Shown here piece after piece: positions 14,463 to 23,830 of a DNA stretch of 25,258 nt. Made by a program: the position numbers and the translations under genes. Below the pieces are notes generated by a model. It saw nothing but the letters and a program-made list of their open reading frames with translations, made no database searches and was not told the origin of the DNA. Origin of the DNA: an uncultured Blautia sp. (GTDB taxonomy: Bacteria; Bacillota; Clostridia; Lachnospirales; Lachnospiraceae); NCBI GenBank assembly GCA_900551715.1, contig URXG01000036.1:1-25258 (forward strand), given 5' to 3'. Position 1 is the stretch's first letter; each line of letters starts with the position of its first letter.

Positions 14463-17308
14463 TACAGAACCTCTTCTATATAATTCTGAAATTCTTCCAT
14501 TGTCATCAGTACTTTACGGGGTTTAGTGCCCTCTTCCGGTCCTACTACCCCTGCATCACAGAGCTGATCCATAATCCTGGCTGCCCTGTTAAATCCAACC
14601 TTGAACATCCGCTGGAGCATGCCAATGGATGCTTTTTCTTTCTCAATGATAAATTTGCCAGCTTCTTCAAAATAGACATCTCTTTCTTCTCCCCGGTCTC
14701 CGCCACCTGCCAGAGTCACCGTATTCACCTGCTGTTCAATCTGGGTATTATACTGGGTAACCGGGTTCTTGTCTGCCAGAAATGCCACAATATCGCTTAC
14801 TTCCTCATCGGACACAAAGGCACCCTGGATTCTGGCCGGCTCATGATAACTCTGCGGATAAAATAGCATGTCTCCCTTTCCAAGAAGCTTTTCTGCACCG
14901 TTTCTATCCAGAATTGTCCTGGAGTCTGTACCAGAAGAAACCGCAAAAGCCACCCTGGATGGCATATTTGCTTTGATCAGACCGGTAATAACATTTACAG
15001 AAGGACGCTGTGTGGCAATAATCAGATGGATACCAGCCGCCCTTGCCAACTGAGCCAGACGACAGATGGCATCTTCTACTTCTCCCGGTGCCACCATCAT
15101 AAGGTCTGCCAGCTCATCTACAATAATTACGATCTGTGGAAGCTTCGGCGGACGCTCCTCTCCTTCCGGAATCCGCATATTTTCTACTTTACGGTTGTAT
15201 TCCTGAAGATTACGCACAGAAAATTCCGCAAATGTATTATAGCGGTTCATCATTTCCGTTACAGCCCAATTCAGGGCACCGGCTGCCTTCTTTGGATCTG
15301 TAACAACCGGAATAAACAGATGTGGAATTCCATTATAGACACTAAGCTCTACAACTTTCGGGTCGATCATGATCAGTTTTACATCCTCTGGCGATGCCTT
15401 ATAGAGAATACTGACGATCAGCGTATTAATGCAGACGGACTTACCGGAACCAGTAGCTCCGGCAATCAGAATATGGGGCATCTTGGCAATATCTGCCACT
15501 ACCGGCTTACCCGCAATATCCTTACCAACTGCAAAAGAAAGTTTGGATTTGGCAGCCTGAAATTCCTGGGACTGAATGATATCCCGCAACATTACCGCCT
15601 GATTTTCTTTATTGGGAACCTCAATTCCCACTGCTGCCTTACCTGGTATAGGAGCTTCAATACGGATATCCGGTGTGGCAAGATTCAGTTTGATGTCATC
15701 TGCAAGGTTGGTGATCCGACTGACCTTAACTCCTTTTTCCAGCTGAAGTTCATATCTGGTAACTGTAGGGCCACAGCTGGCGTTGACAACTGTAGCCTTG
15801 ACTCCGAAACTGTGAAGAGTATCCTGCAACTTCTGTGCAGTTTTCCGAAGATGTCCGTCTGAATCACCTTTGGAGCTGGCATCTCCTCTTTTCAGAAGTT
15901 TCAAAGGAGGAAAATGATATTCTTTTTTGACAGCTTCCGTCTGCTGGGTAATCTCTTTCTGGATGTTCTGAATACCGTTCTCAATCTCCTGTGGAGATGA
16001 TTTTGGATTTCTCACAGGGCCTGAAGATACAGCAGGTTCTATGGGAGCTGTCTGTTCTGTTTTGAGCTCTGCTGAAGGAAGCCTCTCCTCCGGAAGTTCT
16101 TCATAATCCGGTTCTTCTGCCCTCTCTGCTGAAGGATCCTGCTGAATTTCCTCCCGAATATACTCCTGAACATCTTCATGAGCTTCTTCCTCAACATTCG
16201 TCTCTGATTCTTCTGTCTGATTATTTTCGTCGAACTGCTCCAGACCAGCCTCCATATAAGTTCCGGGCCGGGATCTCTGGATCTTGAACTCCAGTCTGCC
16301 TCTTCCCATATCTGCAGCTTCTACTGTGTAATCCAGTGTCTCCTCCGGAATTACTGATTCTGATTTTTCAGCAGCTTCTTCTGTACCGACATTTTCCATA
16401 TCCGGTTCTTCTATAACAGCTTTCTGACAGAATTCACCATCCACTGCTTCTGTTGTACTATTTTCCGGATGAAAAGTATCCAGTTTCTGTACAGACTCCG
16501 ATCCTTCCTGCTGAACTGGTGGCTCCAGCTTAGTTCCTTCAAGAAAACCGCCTGTACTTTCGCTGGTCATAGCTTCCTCCAGCTCTTTCATCCTCTCAGC
16601 CCTTCGCAGTTCTCTTCTTTGTCTCCGTTCCTGTTCTCGTAGTTCTTTGCGCATATCCCTCTCAGGCTGACCTTCCATGTACAGTTCATGACCGCCTCTG
16701 ACCAGTTCACAGAGCATATCCCAGATCCGGAAAATAAATCCGAAAAATGACTTCTGCGTGATCAGAATCAGAGAGATCAGAAGAACAAGAAGAATGATCA
16801 CATATCCTCCTGCTACACCAAAAGCTGATATTGTGGAAATACAGATTGCTCCGCCGATCACACCGCCACCTGTATGATACAGAGAAGACAATCTGTAATA
16901 ATCCGCCAGTGTGGTACTGTTCATATATCCTTCCGTAAGAAGCTGTATCAGTCCACAGAGAAACAGTATAAATACCACTGCTGCAAGAGTTTTCTTGTAG
17001 GCCAGGTGACTGCCTCTGTTGGATACCAGAAATACTGCTCCTAAAAACAAAAATACCGGAAAAATATAGGCAAGAATCCCTGCAATGCCGAAAGAAACAG
17101 TGCTGATGGTATCGCCTACAATACCACCCATTCCAAGATTACTGATAATAAGAATAATGGAAGCCGCCAGGATCGTCAGCAGGATGATCTCTGTCTGAAA
17201 TCCACTGGTAACTCCCTGCTCTGTTGTGTTTTTTGCTTTTCTGTTAGATTTACCGGAAGTGTTTTTTGTGGTTTTTTTTCTGCTGTTCGGTTTCTTTGTT
17301 GCTGCCAT
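14462..17308 (-). CDS. ftsK: DNA translocase FtsK/SpoIIIE
   Basis: This membrane-anchored ATP-driven translocase pumps double-stranded DNA during division or sporulation. The 948-residue protein has an N-terminal membrane domain with about four helices (40-185) and a long Glu-rich disordered linker (about 215-460). The RecA-like motor has Walker A GATGSGKS at 617-624 and Walker B IVIIVDELADLMM at about 728-740. A C-terminal gamma winged-helix domain (about 885-948) should read chromosome polarity sequences. AGGAGG lies 9 bases before the ATG. It sits 70 bases after uppP and is coupled to rlmH. The single-copy FtsK/SpoIIIE type in Clostridia often serves both division and spore chromosome packing; sequence alone cannot tell which. 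Confidence 0.96.
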   Translation of the reverse strand: MAATKKPNSRKKTTKNTSGKSNRKAKNTTEQGVTSGFQTEIILLTILAASIILIISNLGMGGIVGDTISTVSFGIAGILAYIFPVFLFLGAVFLVSNRGSHLAYKKTLAAVVFILFLCGLIQLLTEGYMNSTTLADYYRLSSLYHTGGGVIGGAICISTISAFGVAGGYVIILLVLLISLILITQKSFFGFIFRIWDMLCELVRGGHELYMEGQPERDMRKELREQERRQRRELRRAERMKELEEAMTSESTGGFLEGTKLEPPVQQEGSESVQKLDTFHPENSTTEAVDGEFCQKAVIEEPDMENVGTEEAAEKSESVIPEETLDYTVEAADMGRGRLEFKIQRSRPGTYMEAGLEQFDENNQTEESETNVEEEAHEDVQEYIREEIQQDPSAERAEEPDYEELPEERLPSAELKTEQTAPIEPAVSSGPVRNPKSSPQEIENGIQNIQKEITQQTEAVKKEYHFPPLKLLKRGDASSKGDSDGHLRKTAQKLQDTLHSFGVKATVVNASCGPTVTRYELQLEKGVKVSRITNLADDIKLNLATPDIRIEAPIPGKAAVGIEVPNKENQAVMLRDIIQSQEFQAAKSKLSFAVGKDIAGKPVVADIAKMPHILIAGATGSGKSVCINTLIVSILYKASPEDVKLIMIDPKVVELSVYNGIPHLFIPVVTDPKKAAGALNWAVTEMMNRYNTFAEFSVRNLQEYNRKVENMRIPEGEERPPKLPQIVIIVDELADLMMVAPGEVEDAICRLAQLARAAGIHLIIATQRPSVNVITGLIKANMPSRVAFAVSSGTDSRTILDRNGAEKLLGKGDMLFYPQSYHEPARIQGAFVSDEEVSDIVAFLADKNPVTQYNTQIEQQVNTVTLAGGGDRGEERDVYFEEAGKFIIEKEKASIGMLQRMFKVGFNRAARIMDQLCDAGVVGPEEGTKPRKVLMTMEEFQNYIEEVL

Positions 17309-17354
17309 CCAGGCGTCCCTCCTAATTTGATAAATGTTGGAAAAATTCCCAACT

Positions 17355-17385
17355 ATGATACCAGGGCTTTTGACCCTGGTATCAT
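17355..17385 (-). terminator. Hairpin overlapping the uppP stop codon
   Basis: A perfect 12-bp stem ATGATACCAGGG and its complement with a 7-base loop contains the uppP stop codon. A weaker GTTGG/CCAAC hairpin and a TTTTT run lie a few bases further on the minus strand. It probably ends or attenuates the uppP message before ftsK, though the T run is not immediately adjacent. Confidence 0.6.
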
Positions 17386-18257
17386 GTAAAATTCATAATA
17401 AGTACAAGCAGTCCTATTACAAAGCAATAAACTGCAAAATGACGAAATCTGCCCTTATGTACAATCTTCAGAAGTCCCCGGATAGTAAAGCATCCAACGA
17501 TTCCTGAAATGATCATTCCCAATATGTAAGTAAATCCCAGTCCTACTGTCATATCAGCAGAGCCAAACTGTCCAAGTTCCATGATCAGTGCCCCTGCAAT
17601 GGCAGGAACTGACATAATATAAGAGTATTTTACAGCAAAGCTGTAGCTGAATCCACTCATAAGACCTGCACTGATGGTCATCCCACTTCTGGAAAGCCCC
17701 GGAAATACAGCAAGCCCCTGACAGATCCCAATCCACATGGCATTGGAATAACTGGCATCCCTTGCAGTCTTTTTGCCACCTGCCCTGCTGAGGTCGATCA
17801 CCAGAAGGATAATACCTGTGATCAGCATACCTGCTCCCGGAACAAGTTTGGATACCGCAGTCAGAGCTACCAGCCTGCGGGCTGTATAACCGATACAGAC
17901 TGTAGGAATCATGGAAATCCATATAAGCACTGTAAACTTACGGTATGTGGTGTTTACAATTCTGGCGTAACGGAGATGGGAACCTGTCCGCTTGTTATGA
18001 ATAAAAAGGCTGGCATTGCCAACAAGATCCATGAGAATATCCAGTGTCTCATAAAGAATATGACGGATATCCTTCTGAAATGTGAACAAAACCGCAGCCA
18101 GTGTCCCGAAATGGAGCATGGCTTCCAGAAGGACTCCCGGTCCATGATCCATTCCAAGAAAATTCTGAATTATGCATAAATGTCCAAAACTGCTTACAGG
18201 AAGGAATTCCGTGATACCCTGGATCACCGCAAGCAAGATCACATATAATACAATCAT
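17382..18257 (-). CDS. uppP: Undecaprenyl-diphosphate phosphatase UppP (BacA)
   Basis: This integral membrane enzyme removes a phosphate from undecaprenyl diphosphate to recycle the lipid carrier of cell-wall synthesis, and gives bacitracin tolerance. The protein has 291 residues and about eight membrane helices. The catalytic (E/Q)xxxE motif is Gln13-Glu17 in QGITEFLPVSSFGHL, with Phe where the family usually has Thr/Ser, and PGLSRSG (about 186-192) contains the key Arg. A TTG-started frame extends eight codons further, but AGG lies 7 bases before the ATG giving MIVLYVILL, the normal family start. Its own promoter lies 45-70 bases upstream. Confidence 0.94.
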   Translation of the reverse strand: MIVLYVILLAVIQGITEFLPVSSFGHLCIIQNFLGMDHGPGVLLEAMLHFGTLAAVLFTFQKDIRHILYETLDILMDLVGNASLFIHNKRTGSHLRYARIVNTTYRKFTVLIWISMIPTVCIGYTARRLVALTAVSKLVPGAGMLITGIILLVIDLSRAGGKKTARDASYSNAMWIGICQGLAVFPGLSRSGMTISAGLMSGFSYSFAVKYSYIMSVPAIAGALIMELGQFGSADMTVGLGFTYILGMIISGIVGCFTIRGLLKIVHKGRFRHFAVYCFVIGLLVLIMNFT

Positions 18258-18300
18258 ATTTATACCTATCTTTCCTGTCAAAAGACAACTGATCTTCGTT

Positions 18301-18329
18301 AGTATAACATATTTCAGAAAAACTTACAA
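18301..18329 (-). promoter_or_regulatory. Sigma-A-type promoter of uppP
   Basis: TTGTAA, 17 bases, TATACT on the minus strand (4/6 and 5/6), about 45-70 bases before the uppP ATG. Confidence 0.7.
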
Positions 18330-18368
18330 GCGATACCGAACACCTGTACAGTATATCTTTTTGTACAT

Positions 18369-18430
18369 GTTACTGTTCACAGGTAATATTCCGCGAGGTG
18401 TTTTGCTATGAATATGGCAAAATCCCGAGA
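18369..18430. repeat. Partial second copy of the MITE-like element
   Basis: From GTTACTGTTCACAGGTAATA to CCCGAGA the plus strand matches the reverse complement of the right end of the element at 1592-1733. The central palindrome reads TTTTGCTATGAATATGGCAAAA here. Similarity stops at 18430 and no second terminal repeat is seen, so it is truncated or a solo end. It lies between the redox-operon terminator and the uppP promoter. Confidence 0.7.
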
Positions 18431-18463
18431 TTTTATCTGCAGTTTCCCGGCAATCTACTTCAC

Positions 18464-18498
18464 AAAAAGAGCCCCGCAGTTTCCTGCAGAGCTCTTTT
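18464..18498 (-). terminator. Rho-independent terminator of the redox operon
   Basis: On the minus strand AAAGAGC and a CTGCAG segment pair with CTGCGGG and GCTCTTT around a GAAA tetraloop, followed by five Ts. It starts about 45 bases after the stop of the large redox subunit. This is a strong, typical intrinsic terminator. Confidence 0.88.
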
Positions 18499-18542
18499 AT
18501 GGTTATTGTATTGCTGTTTTATTGTAACAGATGCAATGGATA

Positions 18543-21500
18543 TCAGTCATTCTGATGTGGCAGTCTTGCATCGATCATGTTCATCAGATGGTCTGTGCTG
18601 TGAAGCGGAGCTACGAAAGCAGCATCTTTAACTGCAACCAGTTTCGCATCTTTACAATCCAGAACACCACCTGAGATCTGTCCCATTTCTGCATAACGAT
18701 AAACAGGAAGTTTATCATTCATGTCATCAGAGATATCTTCTACATCATCATATGGCATTTCGATCTCATATACATGAGCAAGTTCTGCAGCAACTTCCCA
18801 GTTGGAGAATACTACATCTTCTTCGATTGCCTGTTCTACCGGCTGAAGTCTGCGCTCTGTATTGGTAAAGGTACCATAAGTAGAAGCAAATCCTGTTCCA
18901 GGGATCACAACATCTGCAAGTTTGGCTGTCTCTGTCATATGAGTATCACAAACCATCAGGAATACAAGGTTCTTAAGAAGTTCTGTATCCGGATCCTCTC
19001 CAAATACCATAAGAGCCTTCACTCCTTCCAGTGCTTCTGCACCGGCTGTAATGCCCATATCTACAAGACCCTGGCTGTTATTCTTAGCTCTCAGCATCAG
19101 GATACCGTCACGAGCTTTTCCGATGTGGCCGGAAACAACAGCAATGTCAGACAGTAATTCGGCAGCTTCCACGCTTACTACGTTCTGCTGGAATACGATC
19201 ATAGCTTTCTTTGCGTTTGCATAAAGCTCAGCAACTGCCTTTGCTTCCTCACATACAGTTGCACCATCAACAGAAGCCTTGAATGCATCGAAGCCTTCTT
19301 TGTCTGCACCCTTGCCCATCTCAACAAGAGCTTTTGCAACTGCCTTGAAGAATCCAAGGGAATTATCAGTAGTAACTGTCTTATAAACAAAGCTCATATG
19401 ATCCTGTTCGTATCCTTCTGGATTAACAAGAACAACTTTTGCTCCGTTCTTTGCAGCCTGTTTCAGTTTCAGACGGATAACCTGATTTTCTTTTGCAACA
19501 AATCCTGCACAGAGGATTACTTCTGCAGAAAGGAGTTCATCAATAGTATTCGGAGATGCATCTACACCGAGAACATTCTTCAGACCGTTTTCTCTATGGT
19601 TAAAGCAAAGAGTTTTTGCACCGATCGCATCAGCAAAAGATTTGATCACAAATGCTTCTTCGTTTGTGTATCTGTCAGAAATTGCAACTGCAACTGCATC
19701 TTTGCCATATTTGGCTGCAAGTGCTTCGGCTTTCTTTGTAGTAAGTACAAATGCCTCATGATAATCAACTTCTGTAAGCTGACCATCTTTTCTTGCCATA
19801 GGATCGAGGATCTTGTCTTCCATAACAGCACAGTCAAATCCGAATTTACCACGTCCACAGAGGAGTCCTTTGTTTACAGCGCCCTCTCTGTCAGGCATAG
19901 CTTTTACAAGCATATCTCCGTATGTTTCCAGATGCATGGAACATCCAACAGAACAATAGGAGCAGGTAGTATCTGTAACGTCTGTATCCAGCGGAACAGA
20001 TTTTTCCAGGGAAAGATTTTCCTGCAGAGCACCTGTCGGGCAGACACTTACACACTGACCACAGGAAATACATCCTGTCTCTGTCAGAGGCTGTTCCAGA
20101 GCCGGCATAACAACTGTGTCAAATCCTCGTTTTACAAGACCAAGTGCGCCAACACCCATAACTTCATCACAGGCACGAACACAAAGTCCACAGAGGATAC
20201 ACTTGTTAGGATCTCTCAGGATAAACGGATGCTCGTCGTGGAATTCCACCTCGTTGATATCTCCTGCAAAACGATCCGGATTAACTCCGTACATATTTGC
20301 ATAAGCGATCAGTTTACATTCAAAGTAATCTTTACATCCACATTCCAGACAACGATGAGCTTCTTCTACAGCCTGCTCTTCGTCATAACCAAATACTACT
20401 TCTGTAAAGTTATCTTTTCTTTCTTCAGCATTGAGCTGTTCCATAGTCGGACGGCACATTCTCTCACGATCTTCGAAGGTAGCTGCTGTTACGTCCTTCT
20501 TGGTCACATAATAGTTTGGTTCGTATTTGATCTCTTCTCCGCGAAGATAAGCATCTACGATCAGGTAACTCTTCTTTGCATCTCCGATTGCTTCTACGGC
20601 GATGGAGATCTTGTCGTTACCACAGTCACCACCGGCAAATACGCCAGGGATTGCTGTCATAAAGGTATCCTTATCATAAACAAGTCCACCCTTACGTGTA
20701 AGCTCTGCGCCCTCGATGCCTTCTGCATTTACTCTCTGTCCAATTGCCAGAATCACAGTGTCAACATCGATGGTTTCTGTCTTGCCTTCTACCGGGATCG
20801 GAGCGCGACGTCCGGAAGCATCCGGCTCACCAAGTTCCATAACCTGAAGTACCATCTGACGGCAATGTCCGTTTTCGTCGGAAATAATCTCCAGCGGATT
20901 GGTCAGGTTCAGGAAGATTACGCCCTCTTCTTCTGCTTCTTCAATCTCAAGCATATCGGCAGGCATTTCATCCTTGGTTCTTCTGTAGATATTGTAAACC
21001 TTGTCTGCGCCAAGGCGAACTGCTGTACGGCAGGCATCCATGGCTGTATTACCACCACCAACAATGGCAACGTTTTTGCCAAGGTCGATTGTCTCATTAC
21101 GAACAACTTTACGAAGGAAATCAATACCTCCGATGACACCCTCTGCGTCCTCGCCCTTGCAGCGAACGCCTGTAGATACCCATGCACCGATACCCACACA
21201 GACAGCATCATAATCTCTGCGGATCACGTCAAAGGAAATATCCTCGCCGATCTTTGTGTTTGTAACCATGGTTACGCCCATTTTTTCGAGAACTGCGATT
21301 TCTTCATCCAGTGTTTCCTTAGGAAGACGATATTCCGGAATACCATAGCGGAGCATACCACCAAGTTTTGGCATTGCCTCATAAATGGTAACGTCATGTC
21401 CAAGCTGACGAAGGAAGTATGCCATGGAGATACCGTAAGGTCCACCACCGATCACTGCTACGTTCTTTCCTGTGTCCGGTTCACAATCCGGAACAAAAGG

Positions 21501-22046
21501 ATCTTCACCAAACTCATCTGTATCTGCAGCAAAACGTTTCAGATTGGCGATTGCGACAGGTTCATCAACCAGACCACGACGACATGCAGTCTCACATGGA
21601 TGAGGACATACACGTCCGATGGCACCCGGAAGCGGGATGTTGTTTCTGATCAGTTCGATTGCTTCTTCAAACTGTCCATTGGCGATCAGTCCTACATAAC
21701 CCTGGCAGTCTGTTCCTGCCGGACATGCCTGCATACATGGTGGACGACAGTCACCTTTGTGGTTGGAAAGAAGAAGTTCCAGATTTGTTTTTCTGGATTC
21801 AAGTACACGTTTGGTATTGGTATGGATGATCATATTCGGTGCAATTTCTGTTGCACAGGCTTTCCAGAGCTTCGGATTGCCTTCCATTTCTACCATACAC
21901 AGACCACAGGCACCGTAGATCTCGGTTCTTTCATCATAACAAAGAGTAGGAATAAAAATATCGTTCTCTTTGCAGACTTCAAGAATGGTCTGTCCCGGAA
22001 GTCCGTAGACTTCTTTTCCATCGATATTTAATCTGTATTTATTCAC
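18543..22046 (-). CDS. NuoG-like/GltD-like fusion subunit of a redox complex (StnA/HydA-position)
   Basis: From the chosen GTG start this is a 1167-residue iron-sulfur flavoprotein (numbers here are three lower than in the longer frame). A 2Fe-2S domain (Cys36, 47, 50, 64) is followed by a Cys-rich GltD-type linker. A GltD/NfnB-like FAD-NAD(P)H module has GGGPYG near 200, GGGNTAMDACRTA near 330 with YRR after it, and AGGDCGN. A CLECGC cluster and two 4Fe-4S ferredoxin motifs (CILCGLCVRAC, CISCGQCVSVC) come next, then a CSYCSVGC cluster and a NuoG/FdhA-like domain. No Cys or Sec stands at the formate dehydrogenase ligand position (HRENG), and no H-cluster motif exists. Start: AGGAGG lies 8 bases before the GTG giving NKYRLN; the earlier GTG touches the site. 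It probably takes electrons to or from NADPH and ferredoxin. Confidence 0.85.
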   Translation of the reverse strand: MNKYRLNIDGKEVYGLPGQTILEVCKENDIFIPTLCYDERTEIYGACGLCMVEMEGNPKLWKACATEIAPNMIIHTNTKRVLESRKTNLELLLSNHKGDCRPPCMQACPAGTDCQGYVGLIANGQFEEAIELIRNNIPLPGAIGRVCPHPCETACRRGLVDEPVAIANLKRFAADTDEFGEDPFVPDCEPDTGKNVAVIGGGPYGISMAYFLRQLGHDVTIYEAMPKLGGMLRYGIPEYRLPKETLDEEIAVLEKMGVTMVTNTKIGEDISFDVIRRDYDAVCVGIGAWVSTGVRCKGEDAEGVIGGIDFLRKVVRNETIDLGKNVAIVGGGNTAMDACRTAVRLGADKVYNIYRRTKDEMPADMLEIEEAEEEGVIFLNLTNPLEIISDENGHCRQMVLQVMELGEPDASGRRAPIPVEGKTETIDVDTVILAIGQRVNAEGIEGAELTRKGGLVYDKDTFMTAIPGVFAGGDCGNDKISIAVEAIGDAKKSYLIVDAYLRGEEIKYEPNYYVTKKDVTAATFEDRERMCRPTMEQLNAEERKDNFTEVVFGYDEEQAVEEAHRCLECGCKDYFECKLIAYANMYGVNPDRFAGDINEVEFHDEHPFILRDPNKCILCGLCVRACDEVMGVGALGLVKRGFDTVVMPALEQPLTETGCISCGQCVSVCPTGALQENLSLEKSVPLDTDVTDTTCSYCSVGCSMHLETYGDMLVKAMPDREGAVNKGLLCGRGKFGFDCAVMEDKILDPMARKDGQLTEVDYHEAFVLTTKKAEALAAKYGKDAVAVAISDRYTNEEAFVIKSFADAIGAKTLCFNHRENGLKNVLGVDASPNTIDELLSAEVILCAGFVAKENQVIRLKLKQAAKNGAKVVLVNPEGYEQDHMSFVYKTVTTDNSLGFFKAVAKALVEMGKGADKEGFDAFKASVDGATVCEEAKAVAELYANAKKAMIVFQQNVVSVEAAELLSDIAVVSGHIGKARDGILMLRAKNNSQGLVDMGITAGAEALEGVKALMVFGEDPDTELLKNLVFLMVCDTHMTETAKLADVVIPGTGFASTYGTFTNTERRLQPVEQAIEEDVVFSNWEVAAELAHVYEIEMPYDDVEDISDDMNDKLPVYRYAEMGQISGGVLDCKDAKLVAVKDAAFVAPLHSTDHLMNMIDARLPHQND

Positions 22047-22061
22047 AGTCTGCACCTCCTA

Positions 22062-23816
22062 TTAAACTCTCTTTACTGCATTAAATTTACAGGATTCTTC
22101 ACATTTACCACACTTGATACATACAGAAGGATTGATCTCATGCTGTTTTTTCTTTTCACCGCTGATCGCACCAACAGGGCAGTGTCTTGCACAGGCACCG
22201 CAGCCTTTACATGCATCTGTGATCTCATAGTGAATGAGAGCCTTACAGGATCTTGCAGTACATTTATGATTGTAAATATGATCTTCGTATTCATTGCGGA
22301 AATAGCGAATTGTAGTAAGAACCGGGTTCGGAGCTGTCTGACCAAGACCGCACATAGCACCGTCTTTGATCTTGCCTGCCAGTTCTTCCAGAAGTTCAAT
22401 ATCTCCGTCTCTTCCTTCGCCTCTGGTGATTCTTTCCAGAATCTCAAGCATTCTCTTGGTACCGATACGACAGTAGTTACATTTACCACAGGATTCTTTT
22501 TTGGTGAAATCCAGGAAGAAACGTGCCATATCTACCATACAGGTATCTTCGTCCATTACGATCATACCACCGGAACCAACGATAGCACCTGTTTTGTTGA
22601 TATCTTCATATGTAACCGGAGTATCGATCAGCTGTGAAGGAATACATCCACCGGATGGTCCGCCCATCTGAACAGCTTTGAATTCTTTGTCGTTCTTGAT
22701 ACCGCCGCCAATATTGTAGATAACCTCACGAAGAGTCATTCCCATAGGTACTTCTACAAGACCGCCCTTCTTGATCTTACCTGCAAGAGCGAATACTTTG
22801 GAGCCCTTGGACTTCTCTGCACCTCTGTCAGCAAATGCCTGTCCACCGTTATTGATGATCCATGCAACGTTGGCATAAGTTTCTACGTTATTGATATTGG
22901 TAGGAAGTTTCCAGTATCCCTTCTGAGCCGGGAATGGAGGTTTCAGACGCGGCATACCACGTTCACCTTCCAGTGATGCGATAAGAGCTGTTTCTTCACC
23001 ACATACAAATGCACCGGCACCAGCTTTAATGCGGATATCAAAATCAAATCCTGATCCGAAGATGTTTTTGCCGAGGAATCCTTTTTCTCTTGCCTGTTCC
23101 ATGGCAATCTCCAGACGGGCAATAGCCAGAGGATATTCAGCACGACAGTAAATGATACCTTCTGTAGCACCTGCTGCAAATCCACCGATGGTCATACCTT
23201 CCAGAAGGGAATGTGGGTCACCTTCCAGGACGGAACGATCCATAAATGCACCCGGGTCACCTTCATCTGCATTACAGACCATGTATTTCTGAGCACCCTT
23301 GTTGGATTTGATGGCGTTCCATTTGAACCAGGTTGGGAAACCGGCGCCACCACGTCCACGAAGTCCGGAAATCTTGATCTCTTCGATAACCTGATCCGGT
23401 GTCATGGTAGTAACAACTTTCTTGACTGCCTCATATCCACCAACTGCGATATATTCATCAATCTTCTCAGGGTTGATCTGTCCACAGTTACGGAGAACGA
23501 TTCTCTGCTGCTGGGAAAGAAATGCTTTGTCTTCTTCAGGGATCGCATATTTTTCTACTGGTTTACCACCGATCAGATGCTCATTTACGATCTCTTCTAC
23601 TTTATCCGGTGTACATTTTACATATCTGGTCTCAAGCTCACCATTGTCATTATATACATCAACAATAGGCTCCAGATAACAAGTACCGATACATCCGGTC
23701 TTGTCGAGTGTTACATTTGTAAGATTCTTTTCGTCTATGATACGCTGGAACTCATTAGAAGTCTTTTTCGCTCCGGTAGCAATACCACAGCTGCCCTGTC
23801 CTACAACAACTTTCAT
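22062..23816 (-). CDS. NuoF-like NADH-binding subunit with ferredoxin tail (HydB/StnB-type)
   Basis: The 584-residue flavoprotein resembles HydB/NuoF. An N-terminal thioredoxin-like 2Fe-2S domain has Cys10, Cys42 and Cys46, where many NuoE-like domains have four ligands. The FMN/NADH core follows with GLRGRGGAGFPTWFKW (151-166) and GEETALIASLEGERGMPR (273-290). A 4Fe-4S site uses Cys443, Cys446, Cys449 and Cys489. The tail carries two 4Fe-4S ferredoxin motifs (CKGCGACARHC 536-546; CIKCGKCEESC 566-576). That tail separates bifurcating-type HydB/StnB proteins from plain complex I NuoF. AAGGAGG lies 7 bases before the ATG. It sits 15 bases before the large subunit. NADH oxidation or reduction at FMN is the expected role. 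Confidence 0.92.
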   Translation of the reverse strand: MKVVVGQGSCGIATGAKKTSNEFQRIIDEKNLTNVTLDKTGCIGTCYLEPIVDVYNDNGELETRYVKCTPDKVEEIVNEHLIGGKPVEKYAIPEEDKAFLSQQQRIVLRNCGQINPEKIDEYIAVGGYEAVKKVVTTMTPDQVIEEIKISGLRGRGGAGFPTWFKWNAIKSNKGAQKYMVCNADEGDPGAFMDRSVLEGDPHSLLEGMTIGGFAAGATEGIIYCRAEYPLAIARLEIAMEQAREKGFLGKNIFGSGFDFDIRIKAGAGAFVCGEETALIASLEGERGMPRLKPPFPAQKGYWKLPTNINNVETYANVAWIINNGGQAFADRGAEKSKGSKVFALAGKIKKGGLVEVPMGMTLREVIYNIGGGIKNDKEFKAVQMGGPSGGCIPSQLIDTPVTYEDINKTGAIVGSGGMIVMDEDTCMVDMARFFLDFTKKESCGKCNYCRIGTKRMLEILERITRGEGRDGDIELLEELAGKIKDGAMCGLGQTAPNPVLTTIRYFRNEYEDHIYNHKCTARSCKALIHYEITDACKGCGACARHCPVGAISGEKKKQHEINPSVCIKCGKCEESCKFNAVKRV

Positions 23817-23830
23817 ATTTCTACCTCCTT

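Noticed and set aside
19398..22031. 877-residue open frame on the plus strand
   Set aside because: It is antisense to the large redox subunit gene. Its Cys/Phe/Ile-rich composition is what the codon bias of that gene produces on the other strand, and no domain or ribosome site was seen.
18543..22046. Large redox subunit as [FeFe] hydrogenase or formate dehydrogenase
   Set aside because: None of the H-cluster Cys motifs is present, and the formate dehydrogenase Cys/Sec position is not Cys or Sec.
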